Source: Aquimarina sp. Aq107 (GTDB lineage: Bacteria > Bacteroidota > Bacteroidia > Flavobacteriales > Flavobacteriaceae). From it: 64,000 nt of DNA. The stretch lies in the NCBI RefSeq assembly GCF_943733665.1, contig NZ_OX030782.1, positions 4,264,501-4,328,500 on the forward strand. The letters run 5' to 3'. The notes under the pieces were generated by a model. That model worked only from the letters and a program-made list of their open reading frames with translations, did no database searches and was not told the origin of the DNA. Both the position numbers and the translations under genes were made by a program. Every line of letters begins with the position of its first letter. Position 1 is the first letter of the stretch. Of the stretch, positions 28,562 to 37,936 are shown piece by piece.

Positions 28562-30511
28562 TTATTTTTTGATTAATTGAACAATTTCATTTCGTCCATC
28601 CAAAATTATTTTTATCAAATACATTCCTTGAACCAGGTTAGGTGTTTCTATACTAATAATATTCTCTCGAACCTCTACTCCATCATTACTCATTACCTTT
28701 TTTCCTAGAATATTATATATTTCTACTTGCACATCTTTTAATCTTACATTAGTCATTGGAAAAGAAATTTTTACAGAGTTTGTAAAAGGATTTGGCCAAA
28801 CTTTTGCAAAAGCTAGATTTGGTAAATCAATCGTATCTACTCCTAAAGTTTGAGAAATAGGTTCGCCAATTAATACTAATCCAAAACTTGTTCCAAAACT
28901 AACGGTGCCATTAGTAACTGTTCCTAACGATCCAGAAAAGTAATCTTGTAATTCTGTTCCGTCTTCCCACATACCAAATACATCCAAAACTCCAGTAAAG
29001 TCATTATCATTACCCGTGTAGACAAGAGCTTTATCTTGAAAGCCATTTTTATCATATTCTCTCTTAAAAGTATAAGGAGTGTCTTGTAGTTTTGTATGTT
29101 TTCCTGCTCCTACAGAAATATGTTCTCTTCTAAACTTACCTATTTTCTGATAATGTGTTAATGTTAGCGAAGCAACAGAATTCGGATTAGTAAGTTCATC
29201 AAAATTCATATTAGAGCGTAATGTAGCATCTCCTGTAGCACCACCACCTGGAGTAAGTGTTCTAGAAGTTTCATCTCCATAATATATCTGTGCCGGCCCT
29301 GGTGTTAATAATAATTTGGTACCAGCTTCAAAAGTCTTTTGTCTATTCCTATCAAACACTTCTTCAGTATCATGATTGGTTAAAAAATTCATTGCACTTT
29401 TTCCTTCTCCTAATTGATTTTGTAATAAATTATCATATCTACTAAAAATACTTTCCAAACCTTCATCCGCATTAAACCTAAACTCAAAGTTAATTAAGTT
29501 TGCAAACCCATTGTTATAATAATCTACATTAAAACCATCTCCTGTAAAGTTTCTTCCCATTGTGGGAGCATTATAATTAAAGACTTCCCCAGTCATCCAA
29601 AAATCAAGATCGTCTAACTTTTTGCTAGAGTTGTTAGTTTTCCATTCTCTTAAGGCAATGATACCTTCTGCCTCCAACTCTTTCCATACAGCTTCTTCTA
29701 CGTGTTTTACAGTATCTACTCTAAAACCATCTACTCCATATTTTCTAACATAGTCAGTGAGCCATTTAATAATATAACTTCTTGGAGATCTAGACTTACC
29801 TGTTCTATTAAAAAAATCATTCAGTTCATTTTCTTCTCGTTCTCTTCTCCCTTCTTGATTCCATTTCTCCAATAACCAATTTGGCAAGCTTACATTATCA
29901 TTAGAATCAGTTCTAATGTCTGGTAAGTTATCGACTAGCTCACAAGGTATTGTACCATTAGGGCCTTGAAAATTACAATCAGGATCTCTTCGCACCCATT
30001 CGTCCGGCCATGATTGATTTTGATCTGTACTTGTGTCAGGGCCAACATGATTCAATACAACATCTAACAACACTCTAATTCCATGCTCGTGCGCAGTATC
30101 TACAAAAGTTCCAAAAAGAGCGTTGGTTCCTAAGTTTGCATCTATATTGGTCCAGTCTTTTGCCCAATATCCATGAAAACCGTATCCGGCTCCTGGAACA
30201 GATCCATAAATATTTTCAATTGGCGGTGTAATCCATAGAGCGTTTACGCCAAGGTCATCAAAATATCCTTCTTCTATTTTATTAATTAAGCCTAATAAGT
30301 CTCCTCCTTCGTAATTTCTTAGTGGCGGTCCATCTTGTGGTCGATTATAAGAAATATCATTAGAAGGATCCCCATTTTCAAAACGATCCGTAAGAACAAA
30401 ATATACTGTTGCGTTTTCCCATACAAATGGTAAATCCCTTTCTGATTGTGCATAACTAGCGCTGTAGAAATACAGCATTATAGTTACTGCAATTAGTAAA
30501 CTCTTTTTCAT
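28562..30511 (-). CDS. GH13 alpha-amylase with T9SS sorting domain
   Basis: Exported alpha-amylase, 649 aa, acting on starch-like glucans outside the cell. Signal peptide 1-21 (ending SYAQ). All four GH13 conserved regions are present: DVVLNHVG near 138, GFRVDTVKHV (nucleophile Asp) near 260, TGEVFNY (acid/base Glu) near 305 and NFLTNHDTE near 375. A small C-terminal beta domain follows (about 465-555), then the T9SS type A sorting domain from KVWPNPFTN to the end (about 570-649). Single gene with an inverted repeat in its leader. It is 4 kb from SusCD with unrelated genes between, so a starch-utilisation link is not shown. Confidence 0.94.
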   Translation of the reverse strand: MKKSLLIAVTIMLYFYSASYAQSERDLPFVWENATVYFVLTDRFENGDPSNDISYNRPQDGPPLRNYEGGDLLGLINKIEEGYFDDLGVNALWITPPIENIYGSVPGAGYGFHGYWAKDWTNIDANLGTNALFGTFVDTAHEHGIRVLLDVVLNHVGPDTSTDQNQSWPDEWVRRDPDCNFQGPNGTIPCELVDNLPDIRTDSNDNVSLPNWLLEKWNQEGRREREENELNDFFNRTGKSRSPRSYIIKWLTDYVRKYGVDGFRVDTVKHVEEAVWKELEAEGIIALREWKTNNSSKKLDDLDFWMTGEVFNYNAPTMGRNFTGDGFNVDYYNNGFANLINFEFRFNADEGLESIFSRYDNLLQNQLGEGKSAMNFLTNHDTEEVFDRNRQKTFEAGTKLLLTPGPAQIYYGDETSRTLTPGGGATGDATLRSNMNFDELTNPNSVASLTLTHYQKIGKFRREHISVGAGKHTKLQDTPYTFKREYDKNGFQDKALVYTGNDNDFTGVLDVFGMWEDGTELQDYFSGSLGTVTNGTVSFGTSFGLVLIGEPISQTLGVDTIDLPNLAFAKVWPNPFTNSVKISFPMTNVRLKDVQVEIYNILGKKVMSNDGVEVRENIISIETPNLVQGMYLIKIILDGRNEIVQLIKK

Positions 30512-30565
30512 TGTGTGATTTTTTAAGTTTTGTTTGTGTTTGATATACGTATAAGTTTAATTTGT

Positions 30566-30602
30566 TAAGGTTTAAAAGCTTTTAGAGCGCATTTAAACCT
30601 TA
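30566..30602. promoter_or_regulatory. Inverted repeat upstream of the amylase gene
   Basis: Perfect 11-base arms (30566-30576 and 30592-30602) separated by 15 bases, 55 bases before the amylase ATG. It could be an operator for a dimeric regulator or a leader hairpin. Confidence 0.35.
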
Positions 30603-30706
30603 GATCTTAGAAAACGTATGTTTTATAAAACTATTAGATGATTTTTTTACGAAAACCTTTGATTGTTAATAAATTGTACTTAAATCACTAAAAAAATAAC
30701 TCTTAG

Positions 30707-30964
30707 ATGAAATATGTTATTAGAATATTATTCATTGCAGTAGTCGCTCTAGTCGCTATTGGTTATTATCATAAAAACTCTGGAGATCATCTTACAGGAG
30801 ACAAATGGGTTGGTCTCGGAATCTTAGGCGCTTCCTTTATTTTAATGCCTTTATTCATATATCACAGATGGAAAGATAAAAAGGTTAAAGATTATATGTT
30901 GACCGAAGAAAATCTTCAAAAAATGAGAGATCATGGTAAAGAGGAAAAAACTGACAAAAACTAA
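30707..30964 (+). CDS. Small two-TM membrane protein
   Basis: 85 aa with hydrophobic helices at about 4-20 and 39-56 and a charged cytoplasmic-looking tail (KDKKVKDYMLTEENLQKMRDHGKEEKTDKN). No family recognised. It sits 83 bases before the cold-shock gene on the same strand, but that gene has its own -7 box, so the two may be transcribed separately. Confidence 0.6.
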   Translation: MKYVIRILFIAVVALVAIGYYHKNSGDHLTGDKWVGLGILGASFILMPLFIYHRWKDKKVKDYMLTEENLQKMRDHGKEEKTDKN

Positions 30965-30996
30965 AATTATGCAAATATTTACATTTTAATAACAAA

Positions 30997-31004
30997 TATT
31001 TTTG
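30997..31004 (+). promoter_or_regulatory. -7 box of the cold-shock gene promoter
   Basis: TATTTTTG matches TAnnTTTG, 43 bases before the ATG at 31048, leaving a leader of roughly 38 bases. Confidence 0.5.
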
Positions 31005-31047
31005 TATTAAAAGTTACCTTTATGTTTCATAATATTATCTTATTACA

Positions 31048-31245
31048 ATGGAAGGAACAGTAAAATTTTTCAATGAATCTAAAGGTTACGGGTTCATTAC
31101 CAACGATGAAACAGGAAAAGACATCTTTGTACACGCTTCTGGATTAAATGGTGAAGCACTTAACGAAGGTGACAAAGTAGAGTATGAAGAAGAAGAAGGA
31201 AGAAAAGGAATTATTGCAGCTCAAGTTCGCGTAATTCACGGTTAA
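31048..31245 (+). CDS. Cold-shock domain protein (CspA family)
   Basis: 65-aa single-strand nucleic-acid chaperone with one OB-fold cold-shock domain. RNP1 is KGYGFIT (about 12-18) and RNP2 is IFVHAS (about 26-31). It acts on RNA in the cytoplasm, melting secondary structure. Size and motifs are normal. Own promoter and a strong terminator. Confidence 0.95.
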   Translation: MEGTVKFFNESKGYGFITNDETGKDIFVHASGLNGEALNEGDKVEYEEEEGRKGIIAAQVRVIHG

Positions 31246-31267
31246 GATAAAAACCTCTAAGTTTCAT

Positions 31268-31291
31268 AGGCGCTATCATAGCGCCTTTTTT
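31268..31291 (+). terminator. Rho-independent terminator of the cold-shock gene
   Basis: Stem aggcgcta / tagcgcct (31268-31275, 31279-31286) with a 3-base loop and six T. The T-run overlaps the stop codon of the convergent gene. Confidence 0.92.
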
Positions 31292-32069
31292 ATTCCTTTA
31301 TAGTATACTTTTCCTTAAATATCTTTACTTGTTTTATTAAAAATTCTAAAATTTTTAAATCATCATTTGTTTTAAGAACAGTTTTTAAATTTTTCTCTTC
31401 ATTTAAAAAATCTAAAAAATTATAAAATTCTGTTTCAGGTATTTCCAATTCTTTTATAAAAAACTCTTCTTTATAAAAATCTGTTATTTGGGTTTTAGAT
31501 TCAATATGTTTCGATTTATTTTTAAAGGCTCCTGATATTAAATTAATTAATATTCCTATATCAATTGACACTGAAGCTTGACTACTTCCTTGTCCTAAAG
31601 CGATATTTTTTACTGGTGATTGGGCATCATCTTGCCAGATAATCCTCATTTCCTTGATCTGAGCTGCATTCCATAATGGTAATCTATCCTCATACGTTGG
31701 TATTTCTTGGATGTCCTTTTGTATATCCCCAGATAAAATATACTCTGATATTCTTACTTCATCTAATTCATTAACCTCTGGTTCTAAGAAAACCGTAAAA
31801 TCATCCGATTGCAAATCTTCTTTAGTCATTACAAGCTTTTTTAATTGAAATTGTATTGATGAAAACACAACTTGATCTCCCGGTTCTGCCTTTATTTTAA
31901 AATATCCTAATGAATTACTTATCGTACCTATCTCTTTGGTAAGATTGACAATATTAACTGCTTCTAATTCTAATGTTTTTACAACAATTCTTCCTTCTAA
32001 CCACAAATTGTTCTGGCCAAAACTTAATAAAGAGATAAAAAAAAAGAGGTGGAAAATATTTTTTTGCAT
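31290..32069 (-). CDS. Secreted carboxypeptidase-regulatory-like domain protein
   Basis: Signal peptide (SLLSFGQ), then a carboxypeptidase D regulatory-like domain (about 15-105: GRIVVKTLELEAVNIVNLTKEIGTIS onward, EPEVNELDEVRISEY), and a C-terminal helical/polar part. The family is the plug-preceding domain of TonB-dependent receptors but here stands alone. The frame is open to a TTG at 32081; the ATG at 32069 gives a normal signal peptide, so I use it (259 aa). Paralogue of the next gene upstream (32098-32883), sharing NELDEV, LKTxDxLxILEYLI and the EELKIPE region. Function unknown. Confidence 0.72.
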   Translation of the reverse strand: MQKNIFHLFFFISLLSFGQNNLWLEGRIVVKTLELEAVNIVNLTKEIGTISNSLGYFKIKAEPGDQVVFSSIQFQLKKLVMTKEDLQSDDFTVFLEPEVNELDEVRISEYILSGDIQKDIQEIPTYEDRLPLWNAAQIKEMRIIWQDDAQSPVKNIALGQGSSQASVSIDIGILINLISGAFKNKSKHIESKTQITDFYKEEFFIKELEIPETEFYNFLDFLNEEKNLKTVLKTNDDLKILEFLIKQVKIFKEKYTIKE

Positions 32070-32097
32070 TTGTTTCTTCAAATAGTGTAATACATTT

Positions 32098-32883
32098 TCA
32101 GTTTTTCTCTTTTCGTAGATTTTTAGTATTAAAATCTTTACTTTGATTAATTAGGTACTCTAATATCCTTAACTCATCTCTTGTTTTTAGTACCGCTTTT
32201 GTTTCTACTTTTTGATTTAGATGATCTATAAAATTATACACTTCAACTTCAGGTATTTTTAATTCCTCAATTAAAAAAGCTCCATTATAAAAATCAGAAA
32301 TCTCAGGAATACGTATTTGTTTAGATTTTTTAGGCCTCTTTTTCTTAAAAAGACTAGCAATCATCCTACCTGTAGCTATAAAATTAAAAGCGGTAGCATT
32401 TTTTCTATGATCAATAGTTGTATTTCTAATAGTTGCAGCACCTTTTTCATGTACAAAAGGAGTAGTATCCAATAGTTTTGCATTAAACATTGGTAATTTA
32501 TCCTCAATTGTTTCAATTTTCTTTATATCCTCTTTGGCTTCTCCTGTAAGATTGTATTGAGAAATAGTAACCTCATCTAATTCATTTACTTTAATCTCTA
32601 ATTGTATCGCTAGATTCGCTTTTTTTAGATCTTGTTTAGTAACTATATGTGATTTCTGATAATGTTGTACAGATGAAAAAACAATAGTATCTCCTTTTTT
32701 AGCTTTTATTTCAAAAAAACCAACTTTATCATTTATTGTTCCAACTGATTGGGTAATATTGATAATATTTACCGACTTCTGATGAATAGTATCTATAATT
32801 ATTTTACCTCTTAAAATTGTATCATCTTGAGAAAAGCCAATAAAGCTCACCAAAGAAGTAATAAGGTATAATTCTTTTCTCAT
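32098..32883 (-). CDS. Secreted carboxypeptidase-regulatory-like domain protein (paralogue)
   Basis: 261 aa, signal peptide about 1-18 (SLVSFIGFSQ). The same two-part architecture as 31290-32069: regulatory-like domain at about 20-115 with VNIINITQSVGTI and EIKVNELDEVTIS, then a basic central segment (KKKRPKKSKQIRIPE) and the shared end LKTRDELRILEYLINQ. It is transcribed first, with 28 bases between its stop codon and the ATG of its copy; a tandem duplication. Likely periplasmic or outer-membrane associated; function unknown. Confidence 0.72.
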   Translation of the reverse strand: MRKELYLITSLVSFIGFSQDDTILRGKIIIDTIHQKSVNIINITQSVGTINDKVGFFEIKAKKGDTIVFSSVQHYQKSHIVTKQDLKKANLAIQLEIKVNELDEVTISQYNLTGEAKEDIKKIETIEDKLPMFNAKLLDTTPFVHEKGAATIRNTTIDHRKNATAFNFIATGRMIASLFKKKRPKKSKQIRIPEISDFYNGAFLIEELKIPEVEVYNFIDHLNQKVETKAVLKTRDELRILEYLINQSKDFNTKNLRKEKN

Positions 32884-32954
32884 TTTGATTGATTCTTATA
32901 GAAGAGACTGGTATCTATAAAAACAGTTGCAAGTATTGTTTAAACGCTATAATA

Positions 32955-33617
32955 TTAAAACAGATTAGACAGCTTATCCGTTTTATGAATTTTTAATCTT
33001 GCTATAGTTTTAAGAAAAGCTAGTGCTGTAATAAAAGCATCCCCTGACGCTGTATGTCTATCACTTTTGGAGATTTTAAGATCGTCACATAATTCATCTA
33101 AACTATAATGAAGATGCTTTCTTTGGGTATGATATACAATATGTTTAGTTTTTCGGAAAAGTACTCCAGTATCCAAAAACCTATTCTTTAATGTTCCTAA
33201 TCCGTGCCGCTTTAAAGTACTATTTATCATTTTTCTATCAAAATCAGCGTGATGTGCAATTAATATAGCGTTTCCTATATATTTTATAAATTGCTCAATT
33301 GCTTTATATTCTAATATAGTATCAAAATTATTATTCTTTCGAATCCCGTGAATCTCTACAGTATCAGAATTAAAAATCTCTTGTTGCAAATACACCTCTA
33401 ATTGATCGGCGACATCAATTGCGGTGTTATTAATAGCAACACATCCGATAGATAAAATTCTATCATCTTTATAATCAAAACCAGTAGTTTCTGTATCAAA
33501 TGCTACAAACCTAACCTCATTAATAGTTTTTTTCTGAAACCGATTTTCAAAAAGTGAAAGATAATTATTCCAGAAATCTGGAAGCTCTTTGTTTCTATTT
33601 AGAGACCATAAACTCAT
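32955..33617 (-). CDS. DnaQ-type DEDDh 3'-5' exonuclease
   Basis: 220-aa exonuclease with the four DEDDh positions: DTETTG near residue 41 (Asp, Glu), HHADFDRK near 124 (Asp) and HTASGDAF near 185 (His, Asp). It removes nucleotides from the 3' end of single-stranded DNA or RNA. It lies 3 bases downstream of the DUF294 protein gene; this exonuclease/DUF294 pairing is common in other bacteria, as I recall, so it is unlikely to be the polymerase III epsilon subunit. Its physiological target is unknown. Confidence 0.88.
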   Translation of the reverse strand: MSLWSLNRNKELPDFWNNYLSLFENRFQKKTINEVRFVAFDTETTGFDYKDDRILSIGCVAINNTAIDVADQLEVYLQQEIFNSDTVEIHGIRKNNNFDTILEYKAIEQFIKYIGNAILIAHHADFDRKMINSTLKRHGLGTLKNRFLDTGVLFRKTKHIVYHTQRKHLHYSLDELCDDLKISKSDRHTASGDAFITALAFLKTIARLKIHKTDKLSNLF

Positions 33618-33620
33618 CTA

Positions 33621-35540
33621 CTACATTAATGTTTTTAGCTGAAAACGTACTCTTAATACCTCTTGAATATCTCGTATGGGCTTAAAACATCTTTTAAGCT
33701 TTAGTTTATCACTTTTACTCAATGTATTTAATTTAATAAATCTCCCAGAGTCTTTATGAATTAACCCTTGACGAGTTCTAAACTTCAGTAACACTCTAAA
33801 GGCTTTTGCACAACTCTCGAAAAGTTCCTTATTATTTGGCTCTAGTGTTGCTAATTTTTCATATCGAAGTAATGTATTATTAACTCCTTTTAAATTATGA
33901 TATAGTGATAAAATTCTTGCTCCATCAATCAATACCATCATAGCTCTTGTTTTGATATCAAAAGTATCTTTATGTTCTCCATTTTGTTCAACCAAAAACT
34001 GCTTAAAAAAACCTAAAGGCGATGGTTTTTGTAATGCACTAACTCCCAACAATCCTAAAAACCTTTTACTTTTATTAACTCCATCAAAAACCACATCAGA
34101 TAGCCGATTTACCATATTAGAATCTCCATATACCAACTGAAAATCAAAGAATATTGAGGACAATAAAGTACTTTGTTCCGTTGGAGTTGTCATCCAATCT
34201 CTAAACTGCATCTCCCATTCCATAGCAGACATACACCATCTTGGGTTGCTTGCCATCATTTCTGCTGGGCAATATTCAAAACCAATTGTGTGTAAACTTT
34301 TAGTAATTATTCGAGATAATTCTAAAAAGTAGCCTTGTGTAGATTCATATATCTCTTCGTTGACATCTTCAAATACAATGGCATTATCTTGATCAGTTAA
34401 CAACAACTGTTCTCTTCTTCCTTGACTACCTAAAACTAAAAAACTAAACTTTACAGGTGGTTTTTCTGGCATTTCTTTTAATGACAATTCGATTGCTCGA
34501 ATTACCAATGCATCGTTAACTTCTGAAATAAGATTTAAGATATGTAGCGTTGGAATGTCTTGCTCTAAATACGTTTTTAATAATCTTTCTAATTGCTTTC
34601 TAATATATCTAAGTCGTTGTATCTTTTTAGCTCTCTTAATCTCCTTAATCAATACCGAAGGATTATTCCCAAAAGACACTAATAAATCGTGATCAGAAAA
34701 AACGCCAACTAGTTTTGAACTTCGAGTTCCATCCTTTGTGATACAAAGATGACTGATATTATTTTTGATTAACGCAATTTGTGCTTCGGCTACAGTCAAT
34801 TTTTTAGCATATGTTTTAACTGGAGTATTCATGATCTCTGTAACCATTGCCGTAGCCGGGAACAAACCAGTAGCTACTTTTGCTCTAAGATCACTATCAG
34901 TTACGATACCTATAGGGTATTTATTTTCATCCGTCACGACTACTGCATCCACTTTACGTTTGTTCATTTCCAAAGCAATATCCTTTACAATAGTAGATGA
35001 ATTACAGGTCAAAGGTTTTTTGCGATAAGAAATCGTTCGCAAAGTAGAAAGGTCATTTGCAGTATCAATGGATATCGTATTATCTATTCTTTTTCCCTTT
35101 TCTGTCTCCGTATAATAGTTTCTTGCGTGGGTTGCAAATGTTTCTAGCAAAAACGTATTTACATCATTATTCCGATCAATGAAAAGTTTAAAAACTGATG
35201 ATGGAATTGCATATACTATAGACTCTTCATTCGCTAAAGAAGCCATTCTGTAATTCTTTTTAATGATCATAATGCGAAGCCCAAAAAGGTCTCCAGTGTC
35301 ACATATATCAACTAAATCATTTTCATTTCCAACATTTCTATATAATCCAATTGCTCCCTCTCTTACTATATAAAATTCATCGTGGCACTTTTCATCTTGA
35401 TTAAATATATATTCTCCCTTTTCTAAATACAATACTCTAATCTGACCAGAAATCATCAATAATTCTTCCTTTCTTAACATACTGAAAGGTGGAAACTGTT
35501 TCAAAAAATCCTGAATTCGTTCTGCAATTGTATTTTTCAT
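33621..35540 (-). CDS. cNMP-binding / CBS / DUF294 nucleotidyltransferase-like signalling protein
   Basis: 639-aa cytoplasmic regulator. N-terminal cyclic-nucleotide-binding-type domain (about 12-135, with GEYIFNQDE), two CBS domains (about 165-285: VDAVVVTDENKYPIGIVTD and SKLVGVFSDHD), then a GlnD-like nucleotidyltransferase core (about 345-460). GSQGRREQLLLTDQD in that core carries the G-S and D-x-D metal ligands. A DUF294 substrate-binding C-terminal domain (about 480-635) follows. Such proteins are thought to modify or sense, coupling nucleotide or energy signals to a partner; partner unknown. It is second in the run tadA - this gene - exonuclease, with 16 and 3 base gaps. Confidence 0.85.
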   Translation of the reverse strand: MKNTIAERIQDFLKQFPPFSMLRKEELLMISGQIRVLYLEKGEYIFNQDEKCHDEFYIVREGAIGLYRNVGNENDLVDICDTGDLFGLRIMIIKKNYRMASLANEESIVYAIPSSVFKLFIDRNNDVNTFLLETFATHARNYYTETEKGKRIDNTISIDTANDLSTLRTISYRKKPLTCNSSTIVKDIALEMNKRKVDAVVVTDENKYPIGIVTDSDLRAKVATGLFPATAMVTEIMNTPVKTYAKKLTVAEAQIALIKNNISHLCITKDGTRSSKLVGVFSDHDLLVSFGNNPSVLIKEIKRAKKIQRLRYIRKQLERLLKTYLEQDIPTLHILNLISEVNDALVIRAIELSLKEMPEKPPVKFSFLVLGSQGRREQLLLTDQDNAIVFEDVNEEIYESTQGYFLELSRIITKSLHTIGFEYCPAEMMASNPRWCMSAMEWEMQFRDWMTTPTEQSTLLSSIFFDFQLVYGDSNMVNRLSDVVFDGVNKSKRFLGLLGVSALQKPSPLGFFKQFLVEQNGEHKDTFDIKTRAMMVLIDGARILSLYHNLKGVNNTLLRYEKLATLEPNNKELFESCAKAFRVLLKFRTRQGLIHKDSGRFIKLNTLSKSDKLKLKRCFKPIRDIQEVLRVRFQLKTLM

Positions 35541-35556
35541 GAAGATATTATTCGTA

Positions 35557-36006
35557 TCAATTTAAATTACGTTTTTCAATAAAAAAGCGTTTAAGTATTT
35601 CACTACATTCTTCTTCTAATACACCTCCTGTCATTTTTGTTTTAGGATGTAATTTTGTCCCCATGTTTATACACCCTCGTTGTTCATCCCTTGCTCCATA
35701 CACTATTTTACCTATCTGACTCCAAAACAAGGCACCAGCACACATTTGACAAGGTTCTATTGTCACATACAATGTGCATTCTTTTAAATACTTTCCACCT
35801 AAAAAATTCGCAGCAGCGGTAATAGCTTGCATTTCAGCATGAGCGGTTACATCATTCAATAGCTCCGTTAAGTTATGTGCTCTAGCAATAATTCTATCAG
35901 AAACTACTATCACAGCTCCTATAGGTATTTCTCCTTTTTCATAGGCTACTTCGGCTTCCTGAAGTGCCTTTCTCATAAAATGTGAGTCGTCGTATGGATC
36001 AAACAT
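35557..36006 (-). CDS. tadA: tRNA-specific adenosine deaminase
   Basis: 149-aa zinc deaminase converting A34 to inosine in tRNA-Arg(ACG). Zinc site: HAEMQAI (His and catalytic Glu, about 56-62) and PCQMCAGAL (two Cys, about 86-94). The FWSQIGKIVYGARD and GCINMGT segments fit TadA better than cytosine or guanine deaminases. First gene of a likely operon with the DUF294 and exonuclease genes. Could in principle be another nucleoside deaminase, but size and segments favour TadA. Confidence 0.88.
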   Translation of the reverse strand: MFDPYDDSHFMRKALQEAEVAYEKGEIPIGAVIVVSDRIIARAHNLTELLNDVTAHAEMQAITAAANFLGGKYLKECTLYVTIEPCQMCAGALFWSQIGKIVYGARDEQRGCINMGTKLHPKTKMTGGVLEEECSEILKRFFIEKRNLN

Positions 36007-36165
36007 AAACTTATTTTAATTTAAAGTAAAACTAATAAATATAATCCTTCTTATTTTCAATGTATTCAGCTTTATAAGAAACTGTCTTAATTAATTTTAC
36101 GGGATCTCATTAGAATTACCGATTGGAGACTGTTACAGCTCATTTCAAAATAGTACTTTTACTGA

Positions 36166-37935
36166 ATGAAAGACACACTACTTTCACATATTAATTATCC
36201 AGAAGATCTTCGTAAACTATCAACTAATCAATTACCAGATTTAGCGAAAGAGTTACGAAACTTTGTGATTAACATTGTAGCCAGTAAAGAAGGGCATTTA
36301 GGCGCTAGTTTAGGTGTTATAGAACTTACGATTGCTTTACATTACATTTTTGATACTCCAAATGATTTATTAGTCTGGGATGTTGGACATCAAGCATATC
36401 CTCATAAGATACTTACAGGAAGGAAAAGTTTATTTCATACCAATCGACAATTAAACGGTATTAGTGGATTTCCTAAACGAAGTGAAAGTGAATATGATAC
36501 TTTTGGTGTTGGACATTCTTCTACTTCTATTTCTGCTACTTTGGGAATGGCTATTGCCTCAAAACTGAAAGGCAATAGTGTCAAACAACATATTGCGGTA
36601 ATTGGAGATGCTTCTATCGCCAGTGGAATGGCTTTTGAAGGGTTAAATCATGCTGGAGTAACAGATGCCAATATGCTAATTATTTTAAACGATAATTCAA
36701 TTGGAATTGATCCAAGTGTAGGAGCTTTGAAAGAATACTTAACCAAAGCTAGAGTTGGTTACAAACCTAAAACCGATAATATTATCGAAGCCTTGAATTT
36801 TAAATACTTTGGCCCAATAGATGGACATGATTTACCAACTTTATTAAAAACACTCGAAAAATTAAAGACTATAAAAGGTCCAAAACTCTTACACATTATA
36901 ACTACTAAGGGAAAAGGGCTTAAACAAGCAGAAGAAAACCAGGTTACTTATCATGCACCCGGAAAATTTGATGCGCATACGGGAGAATTAATTCCTAAAA
37001 AAGATATTCAACAACCTCCTAAATTTCAAGATGTATTTGGGTATACTATTCTAGAACTGGCTAGAAAAAACGAAAAGATTATTGGGATAACACCCGCAAT
37101 GCCAACCGGTAGTTCTTTAAAATATATGATGCAAGAAATGCCAGATAGAGCATTTGATGTTGGTATTGCCGAACAACATGCAATCACGTTAGCTGCTGGA
37201 ATGGCAACTCAAGGATTAATACCTTTCTGTACCATCTATTCTACATTTTTACAGCGTGCTTATGATCAATTAATCCATGATGTAGCACTACAGAATCTAC
37301 CTGTAATTTTCTGTATTGATCGCGCTGGGTTAGTTGGAGCAGATGGTGCAACACACCACGGTGTTTTTGATATTGCATATCTGAACTGTATTCCTAATAT
37401 GATTATAGCAGCACCGGCGAATGAAATTGAGTTAAGAAACCTTATTTATACGAGTACATTAGGATTAAAAAATCCAATAGCAATTAGATATCCTAGAGGT
37501 AGAGGAAAAATAATAGATTGGAAAGTTCCTATGACAGAAATTTCAATAGGAAAAGGAAAGTGTTTAAGAAATGAAATTTCGAAAATAGCTATCATATCGA
37601 CAGGAACAATAGCGAATAACATTATAGATGCGTTAAAACACATCGACAAAACAATAAGTCACTACCATTTTTGCTTTATAAAACCTTTAGATTCTGAATT
37701 ATTAAAAGAAATACTACAAAAACATACTACTGTTATAACGGCAGAAGATGGTGTTATCAAAGGAGGTTTTGGAAGTACTATTATAGATTTTGCGAATCAT
37801 CATAATTTTCAAAATAGGGTAATCACCCTTGGAGTACCGGATCACTTTATACATCAAGGAACTACAGAAGAATTACAAGAAATTTGTGGTATTTCTGTAG
37901 AAAAAATAAGAGAGACTATTATCAATCTGAATTAA
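36166..37935 (+). CDS. dxs: 1-deoxy-D-xylulose-5-phosphate synthase
   Basis: First enzyme of the MEP isoprenoid pathway; condenses pyruvate and glyceraldehyde 3-phosphate with thiamine diphosphate. Motifs: GHQAYPHKILTGR near 75, GVGHSSTSIS near 111, ThDP/Mg site GDASIASGMAFEGLNHAG with NDNSIGI (about 145-180), and the C-terminal transketolase fold with DRAGLVGADGATHHG near 385. 589 aa is slightly short of the usual 620-640 but no segment is obviously missing. Its last base is one base from the convergent M36 stop codon, and no terminator is seen there. Works upstream of the prenyl synthase at 10381-11355, though not linked to it. Confidence 0.95.
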   Translation: MKDTLLSHINYPEDLRKLSTNQLPDLAKELRNFVINIVASKEGHLGASLGVIELTIALHYIFDTPNDLLVWDVGHQAYPHKILTGRKSLFHTNRQLNGISGFPKRSESEYDTFGVGHSSTSISATLGMAIASKLKGNSVKQHIAVIGDASIASGMAFEGLNHAGVTDANMLIILNDNSIGIDPSVGALKEYLTKARVGYKPKTDNIIEALNFKYFGPIDGHDLPTLLKTLEKLKTIKGPKLLHIITTKGKGLKQAEENQVTYHAPGKFDAHTGELIPKKDIQQPPKFQDVFGYTILELARKNEKIIGITPAMPTGSSLKYMMQEMPDRAFDVGIAEQHAITLAAGMATQGLIPFCTIYSTFLQRAYDQLIHDVALQNLPVIFCIDRAGLVGADGATHHGVFDIAYLNCIPNMIIAAPANEIELRNLIYTSTLGLKNPIAIRYPRGRGKIIDWKVPMTEISIGKGKCLRNEISKIAIISTGTIANNIIDALKHIDKTISHYHFCFIKPLDSELLKEILQKHTTVITAEDGVIKGGFGSTIIDFANHHNFQNRVITLGVPDHFIHQGTTEELQEICGISVEKIRETIINLN

Positions 37936-37936
37936 A

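Noticed and set aside
20227..30511. SusCD plus the T9SS amylase as a starch utilisation locus
   Set aside because: aspS and the ClC gene lie between them, each with its own terminator, and no SusR-like regulator or SusE/F is present.
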